Origin: Ahniella sp.
Lineage (GTDB): Bacteria; Pseudomonadota; Gammaproteobacteria; Xanthomonadales; Ahniellaceae
Assembly: GCA_016712105.1 (NCBI GenBank)
Contig: JADJRU010000001.1
Coordinates: 434,001 to 498,000, forward strand
DNA length: 64,000 nucleotides
Reading direction: 5' to 3'
Positions 45,568 through 53,901 of this stretch are shown here, in pieces (the first letter of the stretch is position 1; the number at the start of each line of letters is the position of its first letter). Under the pieces are notes generated by a model that did not search any database, had not been told where the DNA came from, and worked only from the letters and a program-made list of their open reading frames with translations. Made by a program: the position numbers and the translations under genes.

Positions 45568-46470
45568 ATGGATCGGATCGAAGAGATGAGAGTGTTCGTT
45601 GCCGTTGCCGAACTCGGTGGCTTCGCAGCGGCTTCGCGCCAACTCAAGCTGTCTGCACCGACCGTGACGCGGGCGGTGGCCGCACTCGAAGAACAAATTG
45701 GCGCCGAATTGTTCGTGCGGACGACGCGCTTCGTGCGACTGACCGACAGTGGCGAACGTTATCTTCAGGATTGCCGGCGCATCATGCGCGACCTCGAGGA
45801 TTCGGAGGCACAGGCTGCAGGTGCCCATCTGGCACCTCAGGGCACTCTGGTGATCGCATCGCCGATCGTGTTCGGTCAACGGTTGCTGCTGCCCTTGCTG
45901 GTCGATTTTCTGCAGCAGCACCCGGCGATCGACGCGCGCGCCCTGCTGGTGGATCGACCCGTGCAATTGGGAGAAGAAGGCATCGACTGCGCTTTTTGTA
46001 TGGGTCCATTGCCCGATTCGGCGATGGTCGCTGTACCGGTTGGACACATTCGCCGGATTGTCTGCGCGAGTCCGCACTACCTTGCGGAACACGGGAACCC
46101 GGGCCGGCCGCAGGATCTCACTGAACACACGCTCGTGGTCTCCGTTGCGGATGGCCGCAGTGACCGTTGGCGATTCATCGACGGCGATCGGGAGCTGGAT
46201 ATCGACATCACACCACGCCTCACTGTGTCCACAAACGAAGCGGCGATCACTGCCGCACTCTCCGGTTTCGGACTGACGCGGGTGATGTCCTACCAGGTGA
46301 GCGCCGAGCTTCAGCGTGGCGATTTGTTGCGTGTCCTGCAGACCTTTGAAGCCAAACCTGTTCCCGTATCGCTTGTGAACACCGAAGGCCGACGGGGCGC
46401 TGCCAAAATTCGCAATTTCATCAGTTTTGCCACCGCGCGTCTTCGCGGCCATCCTGCTCTGGTGGGCTAA
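45568..46470 (+). CDS. LysR-family regulator 1
   Basis: 300 residues, intact. The winged helix at the N-terminus (FVAVAELGGFAAASRQLKLS, TVTRAVAALEEQIGAELFVR) is followed by the usual co-inducer domain (GTLVIASPIVFGQRLLLPLL). Both LysR proteins belong to the branch starting MDRIxEMxxFVAVAE. Being divergent from the AhpD-like gene, it is well placed to control that gene, and perhaps the redox cluster downstream. Confidence 0.92.
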   Translation: MDRIEEMRVFVAVAELGGFAAASRQLKLSAPTVTRAVAALEEQIGAELFVRTTRFVRLTDSGERYLQDCRRIMRDLEDSEAQAAGAHLAPQGTLVIASPIVFGQRLLLPLLVDFLQQHPAIDARALLVDRPVQLGEEGIDCAFCMGPLPDSAMVAVPVGHIRRIVCASPHYLAEHGNPGRPQDLTEHTLVVSVADGRSDRWRFIDGDRELDIDITPRLTVSTNEAAITAALSGFGLTRVMSYQVSAELQRGDLLRVLQTFEAKPVPVSLVNTEGRRGAAKIRNFISFATARLRGHPALVG

Positions 46471-46475
46471 CCTAG

Positions 46476-47370
46476 ATGGATCGCATCGTAGAAATGACCG
46501 CGTTTGTGGCAGTAGCCGAAGCACAGAGTTTCAGCGCGGCTGCGAAGAAATTGGGTCTGTCGCCTCCGACCATTACCCGCAGTGTTTCGGCGCTTGAAGA
46601 ACGGCTGGGCGCACGCCTGCTGATTCGCACCACACGCAGCGTTCGGCTGACTGACGCCGGCCAGCAGTTCTTCGATGACGCGAGGCGCATCCTCGGCGAA
46701 ATTTCCAATGCGGAGCAGGCTGCCGCCGGCGAACAGGTGATCGCCCGCGGCGCCTTGCGCGTCACCGCGCCGGTACTGTTCGGTGAGATGTTCGTGTTGC
46801 CGCTGCTGCGGGACTTCCTGACACTCCATTCGCAACTGACGGCACAACTGATGTTGCTCGATCGGGTCGTCAACATCGTCGAGGAAGGGATCGACCTCGC
46901 GGTGCGGATCGGGCGCTTCGAGGACAGCGGCTTGCAGTCCATCGAACTCGGCAGCGTACGACGAATGCTCGTGGCAGCGCCGGCTTATCTTGCTTCCGCA
47001 GGGCACACCGATCGAACCTGCTGATCTGCGCAAGCACCGTCTGGTCATGTCGACTGGCAACAACGCCAGTCATGAGTGGAGTTTTGGAATGGACACGTCG
47101 ACGACGGTTCGGGTTGAACCGGCATTGACAGTGAGCACGCTGCGAGCGGCTATTGACTGCGCGCGAGAGGGCTGGGCGATCACGCGAGTGATGTCGTATC
47201 AGGTACACGACGACCTGAAAGACGGGCGCCTGGTCGGAGTGCTGGAAGATTTCCAGTCGGCACCTCTGCCCGTATGCCTGGTGTTTCCCCACAGCCGACG
47301 GCCCTCGGCAAAATTGATGGCCTTCATTGATCTGGCGAGTGAGCGGCTGGCGACTGCGCTGGTGAAGTGA
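46476..47370 (+). CDS. LysR-family regulator 2, frameshifted
   Basis: About 297 residues when joined. It begins six bases after the first LysR stop and is clearly paralogous to it (MDRIVEMTAFVAVAEAQSFS, SALEERLGARLLIRTTRSVR). The frame breaks near 46995: LVAAPAYLAS runs on as QGTPIEPADLRKHRLVMSTG in the next frame, with the end at 47370. Two adjacent paralogues suggest tandem duplication followed by division of targets. Confidence 0.87.
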
Positions 47371-47389
47371 GCGCATTCTTGCCAGGCGT

Positions 47390-47405
47390 GTAATGGTGGG
47401 TTGCG
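47390..47405 (+). promoter_or_regulatory. Shared 16-base motif upstream of the first GST
   Basis: GTAATGGTGGGTTGCG occurs here, about 72 bases before the GST start, and again identically at 50790-50805 before the PNPOx-fusion gene. A weaker match continues (CGAGCCTTCT here, CGCGACTTCT there) at equal spacing. A common operator or promoter for the redox cluster is the simplest reading. Confidence 0.5.
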
Positions 47406-47476
47406 AATTCCGAGCCTTCTGACTGGGTACGCATGGGCGGATGATTCATCCACCCCAACCAATCAGGAGTAAAACC

Positions 47477-48259
47477 ATGAGCCTTACCCTCCACCGCTTT
47501 CCTTTGTCCGGGCACGCCCACCGAGCCGAGTTGTTGCTGTCACTGCTCGGCCTCGATGCCAATCTGGTTGATGTCGACTTGCGCAAAGGTGCGCATAAGC
47601 AGCCCGACTTCCTCAAGCTCAACCGATTCGGCCAAGTGCCGGTACTCGAAGACGGCAACCAGGTGATCGCCGATTCCAACGCCATCCTGGTCTATCTGGC
47701 AAAAAAGTACGGTGGCGAGCAGTGGCTGCCGAATGATCCGGTGTTGGCCGCGCAGGTCCAGCGCTGGCTGTCGGTCGCTGCCGGTCAGCTCGCCTCCGGG
47801 CCGGCCCGGGCGCGGCTGATCACAGTGTTCGGCGCCCCGTACAATCCGGACGAGACGATCGCTCAGGCGCACGCGTTGCTCAAGACAGTCGATGCCGAAC
47901 TGCAGGGTCGCGACTGGTTGGTCGGCGAGCGAACGCCCCTCGCCGATGTGGCCGCCTATACCTATATCGCGCACGCCCCCGAGGGGAACGTCTCGCTTGA
48001 TGCGTATCCGAACATTCGGGCCTGGCTCGCGCGCATTGAAGCTCTGCCGGGATTTGTCGCCATGCAGACCACCGGGTCGGACTACGCGCCTGATCATCAA
48101 CCCTCAGTGGGGCGGCGGTCTTGCCGTCGCCCTGCGCTCGCGTGCCCGGGCAGACAAGGAACCCGTGATGCCCTCACTCCGCCCACCATTGCCCCCATTC
48201 ACCCGCGAAACCGCCATGCAGAAAGTACGACTGGCCGAGGACGCATGGAACTCGCGTGA
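47477..48259 (+). CDS. Glutathione S-transferase 1
   Basis: Thioredoxin-like N-domain (SLTLHRFPLSGHAHRAELLL, NRFGQVPVLEDGNQVIADSN, with the Ser glutathione contact) and all-helical C-domain (VLAAQVQRWLSVAAGQLASG, WLVGERTPLADVAAYTYIAH). About 205 residues is the family norm. In the frame as read, the protein runs on past VAMQTTGSDYAP for 55 Arg-rich residues to 48259, overlapping the next gene; a one-base shift would end it at TGA 48091-48093, which is more natural. The start ATG 47477 has AGGAG nearby. Confidence 0.87.
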   Translation: MSLTLHRFPLSGHAHRAELLLSLLGLDANLVDVDLRKGAHKQPDFLKLNRFGQVPVLEDGNQVIADSNAILVYLAKKYGGEQWLPNDPVLAAQVQRWLSVAAGQLASGPARARLITVFGAPYNPDETIAQAHALLKTVDAELQGRDWLVGERTPLADVAAYTYIAHAPEGNVSLDAYPNIRAWLARIEALPGFVAMQTTGSDYAPDHQPSVGRRSCRRPALACPGRQGTRDALTPPTIAPIHPRNRHAESTTGRGRMELA

Positions 48260-48638
48260 CCCGCAACGCGTGGTGCTTGCGTATACGGTCAATACGATCT
48301 GGAGAAACCGAACAGAGTTTCCAGTCGGCCGCGAAGCCGTTCAGGCGTTTCTGGAACGCAAATGGGCGCGCGAGCGAGACTATCGGCTCATCAAGGAACT
48401 CTGGTCACACGATGGATCGCGTATGGCCGTGCGTTTTGCCTATGAATGGCAAGACGAAGCGGGCAATCGGTTTCGCTCCTATGGAAACGAGAACTGGGAA
48501 TTCGACGAATTCGGCGCCATGTCTCGGCGGTATGCCAGCACCAACGACCTGCCGATTGCAGCAGCCGACCGTTTGTTCCATTGGCCTCAGGGACGTCGGC
48601 CAGATGATCATCCCGGCCTGAGCGAGTTGGGCTTGTGA
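48168..48638 (+). CDS. DUF1348 / NTF2-like protein
   Basis: 156 residues. The sequence RLAEDAWNSRDPQRVVLAYT, WRNRTEFPVGREAVQAFLER, KELWSHDGSRMAVRFAYEWQ and GNENWEFDEFGAMSRRYASTNDL is highly characteristic of the DUF1348 family, a cone-shaped NTF2-like fold. Function is unknown in general; genes of this family are common in oxidative-stress and LysR-controlled clusters. Its stop overlaps the GTG start of the next gene. Confidence 0.88.
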   Translation: MPSLRPPLPPFTRETAMQKVRLAEDAWNSRDPQRVVLAYTVNTIWRNRTEFPVGREAVQAFLERKWARERDYRLIKELWSHDGSRMAVRFAYEWQDEAGNRFRSYGNENWEFDEFGAMSRRYASTNDLPIAAADRLFHWPQGRRPDDHPGLSELGL

Positions 48639-50112
48639 TCCGGCATCCAACTGACGTGCAGGCGACCCGGTACATCGACACCGATGTGGCGATCATCGGC
48701 GCCGGCACCGCCGGAATGTCCGCGTACCGGGCGGCGGTGGCACACACTTCGCGGGTGTTGTTGATCGAGCGTGGCGTTTACGGCACGACATGTGCCCGCG
48801 TTGGCTGCAGCGCCCAGCAAAGCTGCTGATCGCAGCCGCTGAAGCAGCACACGGGGTTACCGCTGCCTCCCGTTTCGGCATCAACGCTGAAACCCCGATC
48901 ATTGATGGAGAGGCAGTGATGGCGAGGGTCCGCAGCGAGCGCGATCGTTTCGTCGGATTCGTTGTGGATACGGTCGAGAACTGGCCTTCCGAACACCGTC
49001 TACTGGGTGACGCGCACTTTGTGGACAACCATACCCTGCAGGTCGGCGAGACGCTTGTGCGCGCCAAACGGATTGTCATCGCCACCGGATCCCGGCCGGC
49101 GATACCCGCTGGTTGGCGCGAGGCACTGGGCAACCGGCTGATCGTGAATGACAATGTCTTCGATTGGACCGACCTGCCGCGATCACTCGCCGTCGTCGGT
49201 TCGGGTGTGGTTGGCCTGGAACTGGCGCAGGCGCTGCATCGACTGGGTGTCCGCGTCCGCCTTTATGGTCGCAGCGACCGCCTTGGCCCGCTTACCGATC
49301 CCGTTTTGCAGTCATTGGCTGCGCAAACATTCGAGCGCACGCTTCCGACAACCCTTTCCTTCAGACAGTTCGAAACTCGCCGTGATGGAAACGAAGTGCT
49401 TGTTCGTGTGACCGACCGCGATGGACACGTCAGCGAGGAGCGATTCGATGCCTTGCTGGTTGCCATCGGCAGGCAAGCGAATGTCGACACCCTCGGCTTG
49501 GCACACACAACCTTTGCCCTCGACTCATTCGGCGTGCCCATCCACAACCGTCACAGCGGACAGGTTGCAGACCACCCCGTGTTCATCGCCGGCGACGCGA
49601 ACCACGATCGGCCTTTGCTCCATGAAGCAGCGGACGAAGGACGTATCGCGGGTGACAACGCAGGGCGCTTTCCTGATGTCCGGATCCGTCCGCGGCGTGC
49701 ACCACTGGCTGTAGTGTTCAGTGACCCGCAGATGGCGCTCGCAGGGTCCAGTCATGCGGAACTCAAGGCAGCAGGAGTCCATTTCGAAACGGGCCGGGTG
49801 TCATTCGAAGATCAGGGGCCGCAGCCGTGTGATGGGCCGCAACCAGGGGCGCCTTGCACGTGTATGGCGAAGTGGGAACCGGGCGCTTCCCTGGGCGCCG
49901 AGATGATTGGCCCGGCAGCCGAACATCTCGGCCATCTGCTGGCGTGGTCGGCCCAACGTGGCGATACCGTCCAGACCATGCTGGACAGCCCGTTTTACCA
50001 TCCAGTCGTGGAAGAGGGCCTGAGAACCGCGTTGCGCCAATTGCAGCATTCACTGAACCTGGGGCCGGTTGCGCTCGAACACTGCCTCGACTGCGGGCAT
50101 GCCGCCCGATGA
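48635..50112 (+). CDS. Class I flavin disulfide reductase (dihydrolipoamide dehydrogenase-like), frameshifted
   Basis: About 492 residues when joined. FAD site TDVAIIGAGTAGMSAYRAA; redox disulfide YGTTCARVGC, after which the frame breaks near 48815 (expected MPSKLLIAAAEA). The NAD(P) site is LAVVGSGVVGLELAQALHRL, the second FAD contact VFIAGDANHDRPLLHEAADE, and the dimer domain holds SPFYHPVVEEGLRTALRQL with the conserved His-Pro. Between 49815 and 49890 the frame wanders (EDQGRSRVMGRNQGRL, HVYGEVGTGRF, LGAEMIGPAAEHL): compensating indels. A flavoprotein that reduces a disulfide, in a GST cluster, suggests thiol homeostasis. Confidence 0.85.
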
Positions 50113-50134
50113 CCACCTTGAAAAGGCGAAACCC

Positions 50135-50750
50135 ATGATCGATGTCTACACCGCCAACACGTTCAACGGCATCAAGGTTCCCATTACTCTGGAGGAACTC
50201 GGCGTGGCATATCGGGTGACCCGCATCGACCTGAATGCACAGCAGCAGAAGCGCCCTGAGTTCCTAAGTCTGAACCCGAACGGGCGCATCCCGGTGATTG
50301 TGGATCACGATGGGCCCGACGGCATGCCGCTGAGCATTTTTCGAATCCGGTGCGATTCTCTGGTATCTGGCCGAGAAATTTGGCGGCTTGATGCCTGCCG
50401 ATCCAATCGAGCGCGTTCGGGCTCGAATACACGTTTTCCAGGTGGGTGGCATCGGACCAATGTTCGGGCAGGCAGGTTGGTTTGCGCGCCAGAGCACTCC
50501 GGTGCCGGTCGCCATCGAGCGTTACCAGACAGAGTCAAACCGCCTGACTGCGGTACTCGAAACTCGCCTGCAATCCGCGCCCTGGCTGGCCGGTTCCTGT
50601 TACTCCGTGGCCGACATCATGAACTTTTCCTGGCTGCGCGAGGCACATTATGCCGGCGTGCAGATTGGGGAATACCCGGCCGTTCAGGCCTGGGTCGATC
50701 GCATCGCTGCACGTCCGGCAGTGGTGCGAGGCTTGCAGGCGATTGCCTGA
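50135..50750 (+). CDS. Glutathione S-transferase 2 (YghU/Ure2p-like), frameshifted
   Basis: About 205 residues. IDVYTANTFNGIKVPITLEE and FLSLNPNGRIPVIVDHDGPD mark the Nu/Ure2p-like GST branch. The frame breaks in the T5 run at 50337-50341; dropping one T gives LSIFESGAILWYLAEKFGGL and then MPADPIERVRARIHVFQVGG. The C-domain ends PAVQAWVDRIAARPAVVRGL. Starts 22 bases after the flavoprotein stop, so the two are cotranscribed. Confidence 0.85.
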
Positions 50751-50789
50751 TCCGATCACTCCGCGAATCGGCCCATTGTTGTTCGACAC

Positions 50790-50805
50790 GTAATGGTGGG
50801 TTGCG
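50790..50805 (+). promoter_or_regulatory. Second copy of the shared 16-base motif
   Basis: GTAATGGTGGGTTGCG, identical to 47390-47405, lies 85 bases before the PNPOx-fusion start, so that gene probably has its own control unit of the same kind as the first GST. Confidence 0.5.
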
Positions 50806-50889
50806 CTTTTCGCGACTTCTCATGAACCAGGAGGGGACCCATGATTCGCTCAACCCAAGCGTTCCCAAACCATCCAACCGAGCGGCCAG

Positions 50890-52930
50890 ATGAACCCTTT
50901 ACCGATCAATCCATCGACGCCGTTCCATGCCGGTGAACGGGCCATCCAGGAACAACTGGGCGTGGCGGAGCGTATGGCGCTGTTCGGCAGCAAAGTGGTT
51001 CGCGATTTTATGCCAGACCAGCATCGCCAGTTTTTATGCCCAACTGCCGTTTCTGGTCGCGGCAAGTGTCGACGCACGCGCAGGGTAATCCGGGCGAGCA
51101 TGATTGAGGGTGAACCGGGTTTTGCGAGCAGTCCGGAGCCGACCCTGCTCGCCCTCCATTCGGTTCCGGCCGAGCACGATCCGGCCCGGTCTGGCTGGCA
51201 CGCGGGCGCCGCGATCGGCCTGCTCGGCATCGAGTTGCACACGCGCCGACGCAACCGCGTGAATGGCCTGCTGCATTCAGGACCAACCGGATTGCAGTTG
51301 GAAGTCGAGCACGCTTTTGGCAATTGCCCGCAATACATCCAGGCGCGGAGCTTGCACTTTGCGTACCCACCGGGCACACAGCCGACCGGACAAATCAGCC
51401 GTGGTGAGGCGCTGGATTCGATCGCATCCGGGATGATCCGCGCTGCCGACACTTTTTTCGTGGCCAGTTATGTGGATCACGCCAGCGGCAAACGTTCGGT
51501 CGATGCATCACACCGCGCAGGCAAGGCCGGTTTTGTCAGTGTGCGCGGGAACCGTTTGAGTATTCCCGACTTCGCCGGCAACCTGCATTTCAACACGCTG
51601 GGCAACTTCGTCCTGAATCCTCGCGCCGGATTGATGTTCGTGGATTTCAGCTCAGGTGATGTCCTGCAGCTGATCGGCCGGGTCGAGCTGGATTTTGACG
51701 CTGAAGAAACGCGCTTTTTCCAGGGCGCTGAGCGCCTCTGGCATGTCGACGTCGAGCGCTGGGTGTTGCGTCGTGGGGCATTGGCGCTGCGCGGCGACAT
51801 TGGGCAGATGTCGATGAATTCGGCGTTGACCGGCTCCTGGGCCGAGACCCAGTCCCGATTGCAGGCGGAACGCCTGCGCGATCAGTGGCGACCGTTCCGC
51901 GTGACGCGGATCGAGCGTGAATCAACCACGATCAAGTCGTTCTGGCTTGAACCCGCAGATGGCGAAGGACTCGGCCTATTCGAAGCAGGCCAGCACTTGC
52001 CAGTGCGCGCCACCCTGCCCGCGCAATATGCGACGGTCGAACGGACCTACACCTTGTCCGTAGCGCCCTCTGACGGCGTGTATCGGCTCAGTATCCGGAA
52101 ACAGGGCCTGTACTCGGGTTTCATGTCGGATCAGGTTCGGGTTGGCGATCTCGTTGAGACACGAGCGCCACGCGGAAATTTCACGGTCGACACTCGAGAA
52201 ACGCGGCCCCTGGTTCTGATCTCGGCAGGTGTCGGCATCACGCCGATGCTGGCCATGCTGCGCCATGTGGTCTATGAAGGCATTCGCAAGCGCCGAATCC
52301 GACCCACCTGGTTCATTCACGGCAGCCGCAATGAACAAGAACGTGCCTTCTTTGCAGAGGTCGCCCAACTGGCGGAATCGGCACGTGGCGCAGTGAACGT
52401 GGTGCAGGTCCTGAAAGAGCCGGGCGCAGGACTACGGGAAGGCGCGGATTTTCATGCCATGGGCCGGGTCAACCTGAAACTGCTGAAGTCGGTGTTGCCG
52501 TTCGAGGACTTCGACTTCTACCTGTGCGGACCTCAAACCTTCATGGACATCTATGCCGGACTGCGCAGTATGCGGGTACCAAACGACCGCATTTTCGCCG
52601 GAATCATTTGGTCCGGCCGGATTACTCCGCGATGACTTGCCGACCGCCCATGCGATCTCCTCAGAGCCCGTACCGGTGTTCTTTGCGACATCCGGCAAGG
52701 AAGCACGCTGGAGCCCCGGCAGCGGCAGCCTGCTGGAGCTGGCGGAGTCACGCGGCCTCAACCCCGCTTCTTCATGCAGACAGGGCATGTGCGGCCGTTG
52801 CAGCCATCCCCTGACTTCCGGAACGGTCACCTATGCCACGACGCCTTCCAGCGGCATCAATCCGGGACAGGTGTTGTTGTGTCAGGCGGTTCCTGCGCAG
52901 GGCAGCGGTCCCGTGATTCTGGATGTCTGA
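50890..52930 (+). CDS. PNPOx-like / FNR-like reductase / 2Fe-2S ferredoxin fusion, frameshifted
   Basis: About 680 residues when joined. N-terminal split-barrel flavin domain of the pyridoxamine-phosphate-oxidase type (TPFHAGERAIQEQLGVAERM, GFVSVRGNRLSIPDFAGNLH). The middle is a ferredoxin-reductase unit: FRVTRIERESTTIKSFWLEP, ERTYTLS (FAD), APRGNFTVD, ISAGVGITPMLAMLRHV and DFYLCGPQTFM (NAD). The C-terminus is a plant-type 2Fe-2S domain, SSCRQGMCGRCSHPLTSG and LLCQAVP. Frame breaks: T5 run at 51031-51035 and near 51090, compensating each other, and near 52620 before the ferredoxin part. It probably moves electrons from NAD(P)H through FAD and the cluster to an unknown acceptor. Confidence 0.87.
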
Positions 52931-52990
52931 GTACACCGGCAACCGAATCACCAAGACATCGAATCACGTTCCAGCAAACAGGAGTATCTG

Positions 52991-53155
52991 ATGAGCACTT
53001 TTTCCCAAATCCTCGAACCGTTCCTGCGATCGCCACATGCACCCTGTGCCGCACCTGAAGTCGACCTCTCAGGCTTGATGAGCATGTCGCTGCTTGAGTG
53101 GCTGGACGAGCAGGCACGCGAATGTCCGGCCGATATGGACTACCGAAAGTTCTGA
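52991..53155 (+). CDS. 54-residue peptide after the redox fusion
   Basis: A short frame with a strong AGGAG site eight or nine bases before ATG. The product MSTFSQILEPFLRSPHAPCA ... LLEWLDEQARECPADMDYRKF has two Cys and no signal peptide. It lies 60 bases after the fusion gene and appears to be the last gene of that unit. I do not know a family. Codon pattern (C or G third positions) supports real coding. Confidence 0.55.
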   Translation: MSTFSQILEPFLRSPHAPCAAPEVDLSGLMSMSLLEWLDEQARECPADMDYRKF

Positions 53156-53364
53156 ACGGTTGTCGGACGTGATTCGCTGCGGACGCGCCAAACAGGGGAA
53201 CAATGCCTCATCAACGCGGCGCAAGGAGAACGATTGAACAGGACGTTCAACTGCCTCCCCTAAAGATTCACCACGAACGATGATCTCTGACGCGCGTGCT
53301 TCGCGTATGTGCAGACAGGTCCGCACCACCGTGGATCAATCCACTCTCACCTGGAGCACACTTC

Positions 53365-53730
53365 ATGAAGATCACGTTTGGCACTCTGATCGGCGCAGTC
53401 GCACTCTTGACCTCTGGCTCGGCACTGGCCGACACGATTGGTTCCTACGGCACCGTCGCCCAGGTCACGGTGAACGGCACCAGCTCAACTGAATACACCA
53501 TGGCGCGTGGCCGACTGGTCATCGACGAAGGACAGGAGTTCTATCGCCACTACCAATGGGGCGGGACTGCCTGCAACGGCAAGAACATGAGCGCAGACGA
53601 CATCGCCAACCTGCTGCTCGCGCTGAAGGAGCGACGTTCCATGACCGTGACCCCAGCCTGGATTGCCGGTGCCGGTGACACGCGATGCCTGGTCTCGTAT
53701 CGCATCACTGCGATCGAAGTGGTTCAGTAA
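53365..53730 (+). CDS. Small secreted protein, unknown function
   Basis: 121 residues from ATG 53365; signal peptide IGAVALLTSGSALA. Mature sequence DTIGSYGTVAQVTVNGTSST, LVIDEGQEFYRHYQWGGTAC and SYRITAIEVVQ looks like a compact beta domain with two Cys. It is followed by a nine-pair stem-loop (53754-53777, TGCCGCTGC/GCAGCGGCA) without a T tract. Confidence 0.6.
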   Translation: MKITFGTLIGAVALLTSGSALADTIGSYGTVAQVTVNGTSSTEYTMARGRLVIDEGQEFYRHYQWGGTACNGKNMSADDIANLLLALKERRSMTVTPAWIAGAGDTRCLVSYRITAIEVVQ

Positions 53731-53901
53731 GTGTCTTGAAGTCGACGCCATCATGCCGCTGCGTGGTTGCAGCGGCAATGGCTCAAAGACAATCCCGCGA
53801 CCATCCAGGAACACTTCATATCTGAACTGCGATTCGAATCCCGTGTGCCCGGATGGTCCTTCAGTGACGAAGTGAGACGAGGCAACCCAAACCTCTTCAA
53901 A

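Noticed and set aside
45388..46524. N-terminal extension of the AhpD-like frame through the LysR gene
   Set aside because: The AhpD-like protein begins naturally at 45387; the rest is antisense to an intact LysR gene.
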